Shown piece after piece: positions 5,513 through 12,737 of a DNA stretch of 13,393 bases. The translations under genes were made by a program, and so were the position numbers. The stretch spans positions 1-13,393 of the forward strand of contig CALVXL010000112.1 of assembly GCA_944369635.1 (NCBI GenBank), read 5' to 3'. Position 1 is the first letter of the stretch; each line of letters starts with the position of its first letter. The notes under the pieces are model-generated. The model saw only the letters and a list, made by a program, of their open reading frames with translations. It searched no databases and was not told the origin of the DNA. Source of the DNA: an uncultured Clostridia bacterium. Its GTDB lineage: Bacteria; Bacillota; Clostridia; Christensenellales; Borkfalkiaceae.

Positions 5513-6994
5513 ATGAAAAAACTGACCAAAGGCATTTTGATTGCTACGGCTTCCGTTCTGGTATTCACCGGTTGCGGCGGCAAATACAGCAATCCCGATT
5601 ATTACCCCGAAGGCATGATACCCGACAGCGGATATCGTTACGATTCCGTTTACGAACAGCCGTTCCAAAACGTATCGGACGAACCTTCCGCATATTTCAT
5701 GCTGGACCGCAACACGGCGAGCTATACGCAGATGCGCCGAACCATTGAAAGCGGTTATCGTGTAAACGCCGATTCCGTGCGCGCGGAAGAGTATATCAAT
5801 TATTTCGATTACGATTTCGCCGCTCCCGCAGAAGGCGAGAAAATGGCGATTTCCACCTACCTTACCGATTGTGCGTGGAACGAAGAACACAAACTGATGA
5901 CCATAGGCGTGAAAACACAGGAAGCAAAATTGCAATCTTCTGCAAATAACTACGTGTTTTTGATCGACGTTTCCGGTTCCATGGAGGGAGCGGACAGATT
6001 GGGTCTTATCAAACAATCGTTAAAGACGCTGGTCGGCAACCTCGGCGAAAACGATTACGTTTCCATCGTAACGTATGCGGGAAACGCGGGCGTAAAGCTC
6101 AATTCCACCCGCGTCAGCGACGACAACAGAGAAAAAATTCTCTCTTCCGTATCCTCGCTGACGGCGAACGGTTCCACCAACGGCAGCGGCGGGATCGAGC
6201 TTGCCTATGAGCAGGCGAACAGAAACTTCATCGCGGGCGGCAACAACCGCGTCATCTTAATGAGCGACGGCGATTTCAACGTGGGTATTTCTCAAGGAAC
6301 GCCTCTGAAGGAATTCATTCAGGAAAAGGCGAAAAACGGCGTTTATCTGACGGTGCTCGGCTTCGGCATGGGTAACATGCGGGACGATAATCTGGAAAGC
6401 CTTGCCCGCAACGGAAACGGTAATTACGCATATATCGACAGCGAAAAGGAAGCGGAAAAACTCTTCGATAAAGAGATTACGGGCACCCTTTACACCGTGG
6501 CGAAGGATGCGAAAGCGGGCGTAACCTTTACGGAAAACGTCGCGCAATACCGCATGATCGGCTACGATACGAAGCTCATTTCCGAAGACGATTTCAATAA
6601 CCCCGAAAAGGACGCGGGCGAAATCGGCTCCAACCTGACGGTGGTCGCACTTTACGAAATCGTTTTAAGCGAGACGGCGGAACAAAACGCACGCCTTGCC
6701 GACGTGGAAATCCGCTATAAAGACGTTTCGGAAAACGAAGAGGATAAATCCGTGAAAAATTTCGTCAACAACGACCCGAATCCCGACGCGCAGACGACGT
6801 TTATCTCCTGCGTAGCGGAATACGCTTTGCTTTTGAGAAATTCCGAGTATAAAGGAACGGCAAGTTTTGACAACGTGTTGACGCGGCTTTCCTCGATTTA
6901 CGCCTATACGTCCGCCGATTATTTCAAAACGGAGTTTTTCTCCCTCGTGCAAAAGGCGAAGACGATTTATCAGAAAATCGATTCTTTCGAATAA
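5513..6994 (+). CDS. von Willebrand factor A domain lipoprotein (YfbK-like)
   Basis: This is a 493-residue surface lipoprotein. A signal peptide ends in a lipobox, VFTGC, with the lipidated Cys at residue 21. Residues of about 55-145 resemble the N-terminal domain found before VWA in YfbK proteins. The VWA domain follows, with a complete metal-ion-dependent adhesion site: DVSGS (D152, S154, S156), Thr222 in STNG, and D252 in SDGD. A C-terminal region to about 490 fits the YfbK-type C-terminal domain. An intact site implies divalent-cation-dependent ligand binding. The start at 5513 is preceded by AAGGAG; an upstream in-frame TTG at 5492 is less suitable. A 91-base gap without a convincing terminator separates it from the putative anti-sigma gene, so it probably belongs to the same unit. 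Ligand unknown. Confidence 0.92.
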   Translation: MKKLTKGILIATASVLVFTGCGGKYSNPDYYPEGMIPDSGYRYDSVYEQPFQNVSDEPSAYFMLDRNTASYTQMRRTIESGYRVNADSVRAEEYINYFDYDFAAPAEGEKMAISTYLTDCAWNEEHKLMTIGVKTQEAKLQSSANNYVFLIDVSGSMEGADRLGLIKQSLKTLVGNLGENDYVSIVTYAGNAGVKLNSTRVSDDNREKILSSVSSLTANGSTNGSGGIELAYEQANRNFIAGGNNRVILMSDGDFNVGISQGTPLKEFIQEKAKNGVYLTVLGFGMGNMRDDNLESLARNGNGNYAYIDSEKEAEKLFDKEITGTLYTVAKDAKAGVTFTENVAQYRMIGYDTKLISEDDFNNPEKDAGEIGSNLTVVALYEIVLSETAEQNARLADVEIRYKDVSENEEDKSVKNFVNNDPNPDAQTTFISCVAEYALLLRNSEYKGTASFDNVLTRLSSIYAYTSADYFKTEFFSLVQKAKTIYQKIDSFE

Positions 6995-7021
6995 AACGAT
7001 TTTCCCGCATTGCAAAAAAAT

Positions 7022-7672
7022 ATGAAAAAAAATATTTCCGTTTTTCTTTTAAGTATTTTTTTATCCGCTTTTACCGTTGTTCTTTACGGTTGTGCGTCGA
7101 AGGAAAGTCAAAGGGAAAATACTGTGATTTTCGGCATATTGCAACTATCCGGAAACGATGAAAATCTTATGTTTTACGTTCCCGAAAAAGGCGTTTATGA
7201 ATTTCCCGAATTTCAAAGCGAAAACGATATACCCGTTTTAAAAGGGGGATACGTATATGAAAAACCGCTGAAAAGCGGCGATCTGATCGGCATTCGGTTT
7301 TCAGAGAAAAACGTCATCTTTTCCGAAACTTATCCCTTACAAATCCTTACGCCTGCAGAACTAATTTATCATTATAAAGAAAACGTCTGCCTTCGCCATG
7401 ACGGAAAAAATTATTTATTAAGTTACGGCAGAGAAGATTATCAAAAAGAATGTTTCGGCAATCCGCCGCAAATTGCGGGAGAAAAACTCGAAATCCTCGA
7501 AGCCGAGTTTCTCATGGGCAAAGGTCAGGGTTCTTCTCGGTGCGGCGTCGCAACGATCGAAAACATTTCGGACGACAGCGTAACTTTAAGGCTGGAACCG
7601 ACAAACGGCATTACGGATTTTATTCATGCTTTTGCCATTGGAGCTACAGCGTTTATCCCTCTTTCCACGTAG
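7022..7672 (+). CDS. Small lipoprotein of unknown function
   Basis: This 216-residue protein begins with a signal peptide and lipobox LYGC (Cys24), so it should be anchored on the outer face of the membrane. The mature part is soluble, with alternating hydrophobic and charged residues suggesting a beta-rich fold, and has no motif I recognise. A few Cys residues remain in the second half. The ATG at 7022 is used here; an in-frame TTG four codons earlier is possible. Neither has a good ribosome binding site. The gene follows the VWA lipoprotein by 27 bases and ends just before a strong terminator, so it is the last gene of the sigma-factor unit. It may be a partner or substrate of the VWA protein (inference). 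Confidence 0.82.
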   Translation: MKKNISVFLLSIFLSAFTVVLYGCASKESQRENTVIFGILQLSGNDENLMFYVPEKGVYEFPEFQSENDIPVLKGGYVYEKPLKSGDLIGIRFSEKNVIFSETYPLQILTPAELIYHYKENVCLRHDGKNYLLSYGREDYQKECFGNPPQIAGEKLEILEAEFLMGKGQGSSRCGVATIENISDDSVTLRLEPTNGITDFIHAFAIGATAFIPLST

Positions 7673-7673
7673 T

Positions 7674-7711
7674 AAAAAAGCGCTTACATTTGATAACGTA
7701 AGCGCTTTTTT
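7674..7711. terminator. Bidirectional Rho-independent terminator
   Basis: A perfect 14-bp inverted repeat (7674-7687 with 7698-7711) has a 10-base loop. The stem starts with six A and ends with six T, so it gives a U-tract in both directions. It lies between the converging lipoprotein gene (stop at 7672) and the SLOG gene (stop at 7719) and should serve both. Confidence 0.92.
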
Positions 7712-7718
7712 CTTCTCT

Positions 7719-8177
7719 TTAAATATAAACAATCTCTTTTCCCTCGGATACGGCGTATTTTACGGTGTTATACGTTCCCCCCGAACTCTTTTTCAAATAC
7801 GCCAGAACAAGATCGGCATGATCGACCATATAGCGGTTTCTCTTCATCATACAACCCGGCGTATATTTTTCACTTACGACGACGCGTTCGTCGCAAAACG
7901 AGCACATCAAGCGATAAATCTTTTTATCTTCTTCGCTCCATTTTGCGCACTGATCTTCAAACGGAGCGCAACCGATCAACCTGATTTTATACTTATTCTT
8001 CAACAAAAACAAAATTCTGAAACAATAGGTATCAAAACCCAGTGCAAGCCCCAAATAAAAATTCGTGTATCCCCTTTTAATCAGCGAAACCAACGTTTTT
8101 TCCAGCTTTTCGCCGTCGATCCCTGCCGACATATCCCTGTGTCCCGTTACCGCAACGGATTTTTTTACAGCGGGCAT
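7719..8177 (-). CDS. SLOG-family protein (YpsA/DUF1273-like)
   Basis: This 152-residue cytoplasmic protein has a Rossmann-like fold of the SLOG/LOG superfamily, whose members bind nucleotides or nucleotide-derived ligands. The glycine-rich start AVTGHRDM is at about residues 9-16, GLALGFD at about 43-49, and a late SGGT turn at about 132-135, in the order seen in YpsA-like proteins. The start at 8177 has AAAGGAG upstream, and its first 13 bases overlap the end of rsmG, so the two are probably co-transcribed and coupled. YpsA is linked to cell division in Bacillus and Staphylococcus; whether this protein shares that role is unknown. It ends at a shared bidirectional terminator. Confidence 0.85.
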   Translation of the reverse strand: MPAVKKSVAVTGHRDMSAGIDGEKLEKTLVSLIKRGYTNFYLGLALGFDTYCFRILFLLKNKYKIRLIGCAPFEDQCAKWSEEDKKIYRLMCSFCDERVVVSEKYTPGCMMKRNRYMVDHADLVLAYLKKSSGGTYNTVKYAVSEGKEIVYI

Positions 8178-8833
8178 TTTCTCTCCTTTCCGTTTCCGCG
8201 CGGATATTTTGCGGGCGTAAGAGCGATTTTTTTCACAAATATCATCTGTCTTTCCGCCCCGCCGAGATTCTTATTCACAATAAATTCCGTTTTTCCTCCG
8301 AGAACCGAAAACGCGTTTTGCGCTTCTTTCAATTCTTCCTCCGCCTTTGCCTTAAAAGCGACGAAAAATCCCCCTGTTTTAACAAACGGCAGACAGTATT
8401 CCGCAAGCGTATTCATGCGCGCAACGCCCCGCGCCGTTACGATGTCGAATTTTTCTCTCATCGCTCCTTTTGCGGCGTCCTCCGCACGCGCATTGACGTT
8501 TTTTAACCCCAGTAAAGAAACGGCGTTTTGTAAAAAAGAACACTTTTTACCCGTGGCTTCCAAAAGCGTTACCGATAAATCCTCTCTCGCGATCGCCAAA
8601 GGTATACCGGGCATGCCGCAACCGCTTCCCACATCGAGCAACGTTTTTCCACATAACTTATCCACACAAAGCAAACTGTCGACAAAATGTTTTTCATACA
8701 CTTTGCTTTCTTCGGTGACGGCGGTCAGATTGTATTTTTCGTTTTCCTGCATCAAAAACGTATAAAACCGTTCGAAAAGGGCTTGCTTTTCTTCCGATAA
8801 GGATATCCCGTAACGCGCAAAAATTTCTTTCAT
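8165..8833 (-). CDS. rsmG: 16S rRNA (guanine527-N7)-methyltransferase RsmG
   Basis: RsmG (GidB) methylates N7 of G527 in 16S rRNA using S-adenosylmethionine; loss of it gives low-level streptomycin resistance in several bacteria. The 222-residue protein has family-typical length, with NLTAVT at about 35-40, the SAM-binding motif DVGSGCGMPGIPLA (67-80), and the TARGVARM region characteristic of RsmG. An in-frame TGA lies eight codons upstream, so the ATG at 8833 is the earliest start, although it has no obvious ribosome binding site. In many Firmicutes rsmG follows mnmG near the origin; here it is on the opposite strand from the dnaN-jag cluster. Its coding sequence contains one perfect DnaA box (8658-8666) and a one-mismatch copy (8645-8653), produced by a VDKLCGK stretch. 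Confidence 0.95.
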   Translation of the reverse strand: MKEIFARYGISLSEEKQALFERFYTFLMQENEKYNLTAVTEESKVYEKHFVDSLLCVDKLCGKTLLDVGSGCGMPGIPLAIAREDLSVTLLEATGKKCSFLQNAVSLLGLKNVNARAEDAAKGAMREKFDIVTARGVARMNTLAEYCLPFVKTGGFFVAFKAKAEEELKEAQNAFSVLGGKTEFIVNKNLGGAERQMIFVKKIALTPAKYPRGNGKERKCPL

Positions 8834-8854
8834 ATTGAAGATATTAACATATTT

Positions 8855-9091
8855 TCATAAAATACGCAACGTAAAACCGCATTTTTCCGCAAGCTTTTCC
8901 ATAAGATAAAAAAATTCCGTTCTTTTCGCCTTTTCTGAAAAGAAAAAATATTTTTTTGTTTGCGTACTGAAAAAATTTGCTTTACTTTTCCATATTCCTT
9001 CCACAGAAAAAAGAAAGTTATCTATGGGCTTGTCCACAAATAATCCACTTTGTAATCCCTTATAAAAACTTGTAATTTCTCTCTTTTCCAT
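8855..9091 (-). CDS. Uncertain small ORF, hypothetical protein
   Basis: A 78-codon frame from ATG at 9091 ends with TGA 21 bases before rsmG. The predicted protein is rich in Lys, Phe and Glu, with a plausible amphipathic C-terminus (SEKAKRTEFFYLMEKLAEK). I recognise no family. The frame could extend to an ATG at 9193, giving 112 residues, but that start overlaps the -35 box of the dnaN promoter and has no ribosome binding site. The 9091 start has only a weak AGGCG upstream. Codon use is more AT-rich (TTA, GGA, ATA, AGA) than in the neighbours. It may be a real small gene, or a chance frame in an AT-rich stretch that carries DnaA-box-like sequences. Confidence 0.35.
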   Translation of the reverse strand: MEKREITSFYKGLQSGLFVDKPIDNFLFSVEGIWKSKANFFSTQTKKYFFFSEKAKRTEFFYLMEKLAEKCGFTLRIL

Positions 9092-9192
9092 AAATCTACA
9101 TCGCCTAATAATAATCCTACCGATTTTAAATTTAAAAAAAGAATACTTTCTTTCTTCAAAAGAAAAATCGGTAAAAATGAAGTCGTAAACCA

Positions 9193-9221
9193 TTGATTTT
9201 TTTTAATCTATCATATATAAT
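9193..9221 (+). promoter_or_regulatory. Promoter of dnaN
   Basis: TTGATT (9193-9198) is separated by 17 bases from a perfect TATAAT (9216-9221). The dnaN ATG follows 34 bases later with GGAGAAG as ribosome binding site. dnaN is therefore transcribed from its own promoter here and not by readthrough from dnaA. Confidence 0.8.
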
Positions 9222-9255
9222 AGAGTAGAATTATCATACAGAAACGGAGAAGTTT

Positions 9256-10359
9256 ATGAAGATCATCTGCGACGGTTTAGACCTTTCGGACGCGGTGCTC
9301 AAAGTGAGCAAAGCGCTGGGCGTGAAAAAGACAAATCCCGTGCTTGAAGGCATATATCTGAAAGCCAAGGGAGATACGTTGACCTTAGTTGCAACCGATA
9401 CCGAACTGACCATTGAAAAGACGATCCGCGCGGACGTTTTGATGGAAGGCGAAACCGTGGTAACGGGCAAATTTTTTGCGGAGTTTGTGAAAAAGCTGGA
9501 AAACGAACAGGTTGAACTTTCCACATCGGAAGAAAATCAGATAAGGATTAAATATTCCGATTCCGAAAGCGAAATGCAGTGTTTTTCCGCGGAAGAATTT
9601 CCGCGTGCCGATAAAAAAATCAACGATAATTTCTTCGTGATGAAGCAAAACGATTTCAAAAGGATTACGAACATGACGGTTTTTGCCTGCTCGCAGGACG
9701 ACAGCCGCCCGATTTTGAAAGGCGTTTTGTTTGAAATTGCCGCCGCGCGCGTGACGGCGGTCGCTCTCGACGGTTTCCGTCTGGCGCTTGCCCGTGCGGA
9801 CGTAAGCGGTTTTTCTGCGGAAATGAAGGCGATCATTCCTTCCCGCACGCTGATGGAGATTGTCCGCCTTCTGGAAAAAGACGACGAAGAGCTGAAAGTT
9901 ACGTTAAACAAAAATACGCTGATGGTTTCGACGAACGGAACGACGCTTATTTCCCGGCTTTTGGAAGGCGAATTCATCAATTATAAACAGATCATACCCA
10001 CCGAATTTGTAACGAATCTGCGCGTGAACGTTAAAACGCTTGCCGCAAGTGTGGAAAGGGCGTCGGTTTTAGCGAGGAGCGACAGGATTTCCATCGTGAA
10101 ATTCGACATCAAGGAAAAGCTGATGTACGTGCTGGCGAAAAGCGAAGTCGGGAACGTGAACGAGCCCGTCAACGTGAATATGGAAGGAAAAGATCTGACC
10201 ATCGCGTTCAATTCCAAATACATAACGGAATTTTTGCGTATCGTTGAGGACGATTTTATCAATATTTTCCTCAATTCCCCCATCGCGCCGTGCATCATCA
10301 AGCCCGTTGACGGAGATAATTTCCTGTATTTGGTGCTGCCGGTGAGAATTAATGCTTAA
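9256..10359 (+). CDS. dnaN: DNA polymerase III beta subunit (sliding clamp)
   Basis: The beta clamp is a ring-shaped dimer that encircles DNA and tethers polymerase III and other replication and repair proteins. The 367-residue length matches the family, and three repeated clamp domains of roughly 120 residues are expected. Supporting motifs are the N-terminal KTNPVLEGIYL stretch, the central SQDDSRPILKGV segment (about residues 148-159), the LDGFRLA motif (about 172-178), and the C-terminal YLVLPVRI, which forms part of the protein-binding pocket. The start has GGAGAAG upstream. Unusually, no dnaA precedes it and no yaaA/recF/gyrB follows; rpmH starts 72 bases after its stop, with its own promoter. 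Confidence 0.97.
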   Translation: MKIICDGLDLSDAVLKVSKALGVKKTNPVLEGIYLKAKGDTLTLVATDTELTIEKTIRADVLMEGETVVTGKFFAEFVKKLENEQVELSTSEENQIRIKYSDSESEMQCFSAEEFPRADKKINDNFFVMKQNDFKRITNMTVFACSQDDSRPILKGVLFEIAAARVTAVALDGFRLALARADVSGFSAEMKAIIPSRTLMEIVRLLEKDDEELKVTLNKNTLMVSTNGTTLISRLLEGEFINYKQIIPTEFVTNLRVNVKTLAASVERASVLARSDRISIVKFDIKEKLMYVLAKSEVGNVNEPVNVNMEGKDLTIAFNSKYITEFLRIVEDDFINIFLNSPIAPCIIKPVDGDNFLYLVLPVRINA

Positions 10360-10363
10360 AAGA

Positions 10364-10392
10364 TTGACAAACCATAAAAACTTTATTATAAT
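10364..10392 (+). promoter_or_regulatory. Consensus promoter of the rpmH-rnpA operon
   Basis: A perfect TTGACA (10364-10369), a 17-base spacer and a perfect TATAAT (10387-10392) lie directly after the dnaN stop. Such strength fits a ribosomal protein operon. No terminator separates dnaN from it. Confidence 0.92.
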
Positions 10393-10431
10393 AAAAAAAC
10401 GCAAAACAACTGAAAGAGGACGGAAAAAGTT

Positions 10432-10566
10432 ATGAAAAGAACATATCAGCCTAAAAAAAGACAGAGAAGCAAAGTACACGGTTTCAGAAAGAGAATGAAG
10501 ACGAAGAGCGGCAGAAACGTTTTGAAAAGACGCCGCAACAAAGGCCGTCATAAGCTTTCCGCGTAA
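10432..10566 (+). CDS. rpmH: 50S ribosomal protein L34
   Basis: L34 is a small, very basic protein of the large ribosomal subunit. The 44-residue product starts MKRTYQPKKRQRSKVHGFR and ends GRHKLSA, the conserved pattern of the family, with the usual length. A GAGGA site lies about 11 bases before the ATG. It is the first gene after a consensus promoter and is followed 20 bases later by rnpA, the near-universal bacterial order. Confidence 0.98.
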   Translation: MKRTYQPKKRQRSKVHGFRKRMKTKSGRNVLKRRRNKGRHKLSA

Positions 10567-10586
10567 TTGATACGGGGCAACTTAAT

Positions 10587-10934
10587 TTGGATTACAGATT
10601 AAAAAGAAGTGAGGACTTTGACAAGGTTTTTAAAAAAGGAACGAGAGTGTTTTCGAACAATCTTACGTTGATATACTTCGCCGCCGGAACGACAAAAGTA
10701 GGATATGCCGTGGGTAAAAAACACGGTTCCAGCGTGAAGCGAAACAGGATCAAACGTCTTTTGAGGGAAGCATTCAGAAGTTACTTTTCCTGCGTAAAAG
10801 ACGGCTTCTTTTTTGTTTTTATCCCGAAAGTAAAGGAAGATTATTCACTTGCCGAATTTAAAAGCAGTATGAAATACATGCTGAAAAAAGCGGGACTTTT
10901 CAAAGATGAAGAAAATCGGATTGCTCCTCATTAA
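10587..10934 (+). CDS. rnpA: Ribonuclease P protein component
   Basis: RnpA is the protein subunit of RNase P, which assists the catalytic RNA in trimming the 5' leader of tRNA precursors. The 115-residue protein has the conserved N-terminus YRLKRSEDFDKVFKKG and the RNA-binding RNR motif in VKRNRIKRLLREAFR (about residues 50-64). The start is TTG at 10587, because the conserved N-terminus begins right there and no ATG is available; only a weak GGGG lies upstream. Low-efficiency initiation may help balance rnpA against the highly expressed rpmH. Its end overlaps yidD by 29 bases. Confidence 0.96.
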   Translation: MDYRLKRSEDFDKVFKKGTRVFSNNLTLIYFAAGTTKVGYAVGKKHGSSVKRNRIKRLLREAFRSYFSCVKDGFFFVFIPKVKEDYSLAEFKSSMKYMLKKAGLFKDEENRIAPH

Positions 10935-11145
10935 ATTTTATCAAAAGTGCATATCTCCGCAACTCGGCAGCAATTGCCGTTATACGCCGACCTGCTCGCA
11001 GTACGCGTTCGAAGCCATTTTAAAAAGAGGCTTTTTCGTGGGCTGTCTGCTGGCGATCTGGCGTATTTTGCGCTGTAACCCGTTTTCAAAAGGCGGGTTC
11101 GATAAAGTTCCCGATAAAAAAAGCGTAGTCAAGTGGGTATATTAA
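10906..11145 (+). CDS. yidD: Membrane protein insertion efficiency factor YidD
   Basis: YidD is a small membrane-associated protein that aids YidC/Sec-dependent membrane protein insertion. The 79-residue product carries the family core: YQKCISPQLGSNCRYTPTCS (about residues 12-31), then a hydrophobic helix and the C-terminal RILRCNPFSKGGFDKVP. It starts inside rnpA, with 29 bases of overlap and no clear ribosome binding site, so translation is probably coupled to rnpA. yidC begins 10 bases after its stop. Confidence 0.96.
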   Translation: MKKIGLLLIKFYQKCISPQLGSNCRYTPTCSQYAFEAILKRGFFVGCLLAIWRILRCNPFSKGGFDKVPDKKSVVKWVY

Positions 11146-11155
11146 GGAATTAACA

Positions 11156-12736
11156 ATGAATCTGACAAGTATTTTGACAACCGTTGCCTATTACAGCTTT
11201 AAAGAACCGACGATTTCCGGTCTGAACAGCTGGATAGCCACGTTTATCAACTGGTTTCCGACCATAGTGCTCGGCGTTACGATGTTTACGCTCGCGCTGA
11301 AACTCGTAACGTTTCCCCTCGATTTTTATTCGAGAGCGTCGATGCGCCGCAATTCCTTGAAAATGGAACAGATGCGGCCGCAGCTTGAAAAGCTGCAAAA
11401 GCAATATGCCGACGATAAGCAGACCTATAACATGAAGATGGCTGCCCTTTATAAAAAGGAAGGCTATTCCATGTTCGGGGCATGTCTCCCCTCCATCATT
11501 ACGCTGGTCTTCTTCATCATCGTTTTGAACGCGTTCAGTCGGTATTCCACTTATCAGAATATCAAATACCTTTACAATATGAACACGGCGTTCAATTCCG
11601 TTGTGGACGAAGGCGTTTTGGATGTGGAAAATTATATAAGGCATACCGAAGAAGGCCTGCTTGTGATCGACGACGCTAAGATTTACGAGGAAGCGAAAAA
11701 GAGCGAAGGGTTTTCCGAAAGCGGAAAAGTGGAGATCGTACTTTCCACCGAACCACAATTGAAAGCGACGTATAATTTTACCGCAGATGCGGCGACGCAG
11801 AGCATCGGCACGGTAACATATTTTACCGACGGCGGCTATATCGAATACAACAAGATCATTAAAAAGACAGGCGAAGGCGACGCGGCGGTTTACGAATTTG
11901 CGGCGACCAAGCCGGAGCTTAATTTAGAAGCGTTCAAGGCAAAAGGATTGAAAGATTCTGCCGGCCGTACCTTTGACGAATATTTTAAGGAAGCGGCAGC
12001 TTCAGATCCTGCCTTAACGCAGGATACGGCGGCATATAATTTTGTTTTAGACATTCAACAGACGCGTTCGGCGGAAAAATACCGCGAAGAAAAGGAAAGT
12101 TTTTTGTGGATCAAAAACATATGGATGCCCGACACGCCTTTCCAGCACCCCGTATATAAAGATTACGAAACGTTCAATTCCAAATACAATTTATCGAGAT
12201 ATACTTCCGATCCGAACCAGTACGAAAATCTGACGGCGAAACTCGGCGCGGAAAAAGAACAGGTCAACGGATATTTCGTTCTGGTTATTCTAACGGCGGG
12301 CTTCTCCCTTTTGATGCAGATCGTTATGTCCAAAGGACAAAAAGCGCAGATGGAGCTGCAGAGCGTAAACGGACAAGCCATGATGACGCAAAAAGTCATG
12401 ATGTGGATGATGCCGATTATGATGGGTTTATTCTCCCTCATGTATACGGCGGCGTTTTCCGTTTATATTATCGTAAGCAACATTATCAGTATGCTGACAA
12501 CGCTTCTGATCAACAAAGTCGTGGATATCCGCTTTAAGAAAGCGCTGGAAGCGCAAGGCGAAGAAATGGAAATTCCCGAAAAGGAAGAGAAGAAAGGAAG
12601 AAGAAAAAAGAACAAGCGCGAGCTTACCGCGAAAGAGAAAAAGGAAATGGCGAAGTCCGGCAGGATCGTGAAAAAAGTGGTTCTCGAAAGGAAAGAAAAC
12701 GGTCTTGACGATAAGAAAGACGGCGAAGAAAAGTAA
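11156..12736 (+). CDS. yidC: YidC/Oxa1-family membrane insertase with large loop insertion
   Basis: YidC inserts and folds membrane proteins, alone or with Sec. This copy has 526 residues, about twice the usual Gram-positive length. Core helices map to about 35-57, 106-127, 372-391, 414-433 and 435-453, with the cytoplasmic coiled hairpin between the first two (60-105). Between core helices 2 and 3, about 170 residues (roughly 140-312) are inserted in the extracytoplasmic loop before the conserved FLWIKNIWMPD segment. This differs from Gram-negative YidC, whose periplasmic domain lies before the core. The groove arginine appears as Lys49 (LALKLVTFPL). There is no lipobox, unlike many Gram-positive homologues. 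The tail (454-526) is strongly basic, as in homologues that contact ribosomes. The start has AAGGA upstream. Confidence 0.95.
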   Translation: MNLTSILTTVAYYSFKEPTISGLNSWIATFINWFPTIVLGVTMFTLALKLVTFPLDFYSRASMRRNSLKMEQMRPQLEKLQKQYADDKQTYNMKMAALYKKEGYSMFGACLPSIITLVFFIIVLNAFSRYSTYQNIKYLYNMNTAFNSVVDEGVLDVENYIRHTEEGLLVIDDAKIYEEAKKSEGFSESGKVEIVLSTEPQLKATYNFTADAATQSIGTVTYFTDGGYIEYNKIIKKTGEGDAAVYEFAATKPELNLEAFKAKGLKDSAGRTFDEYFKEAAASDPALTQDTAAYNFVLDIQQTRSAEKYREEKESFLWIKNIWMPDTPFQHPVYKDYETFNSKYNLSRYTSDPNQYENLTAKLGAEKEQVNGYFVLVILTAGFSLLMQIVMSKGQKAQMELQSVNGQAMMTQKVMMWMMPIMMGLFSLMYTAAFSVYIIVSNIISMLTTLLINKVVDIRFKKALEAQGEEMEIPEKEEKKGRRKKNKRELTAKEKKEMAKSGRIVKKVVLERKENGLDDKKDGEEK

Positions 12737-12737
12737 A

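Noticed and set aside
5306..6016. 236-codon minus-strand open frame opposite the VWA lipoprotein gene
   Set aside because: It is antisense to a gene with a complete MIDAS and lipobox, with no recognisable domain or ribosome binding site.
7626..8765. 379-codon plus-strand open frame opposite the SLOG and rsmG genes
   Set aside because: It crosses the bidirectional terminator and is antisense to two genes with clear family motifs; the product has no domain and low-complexity composition.
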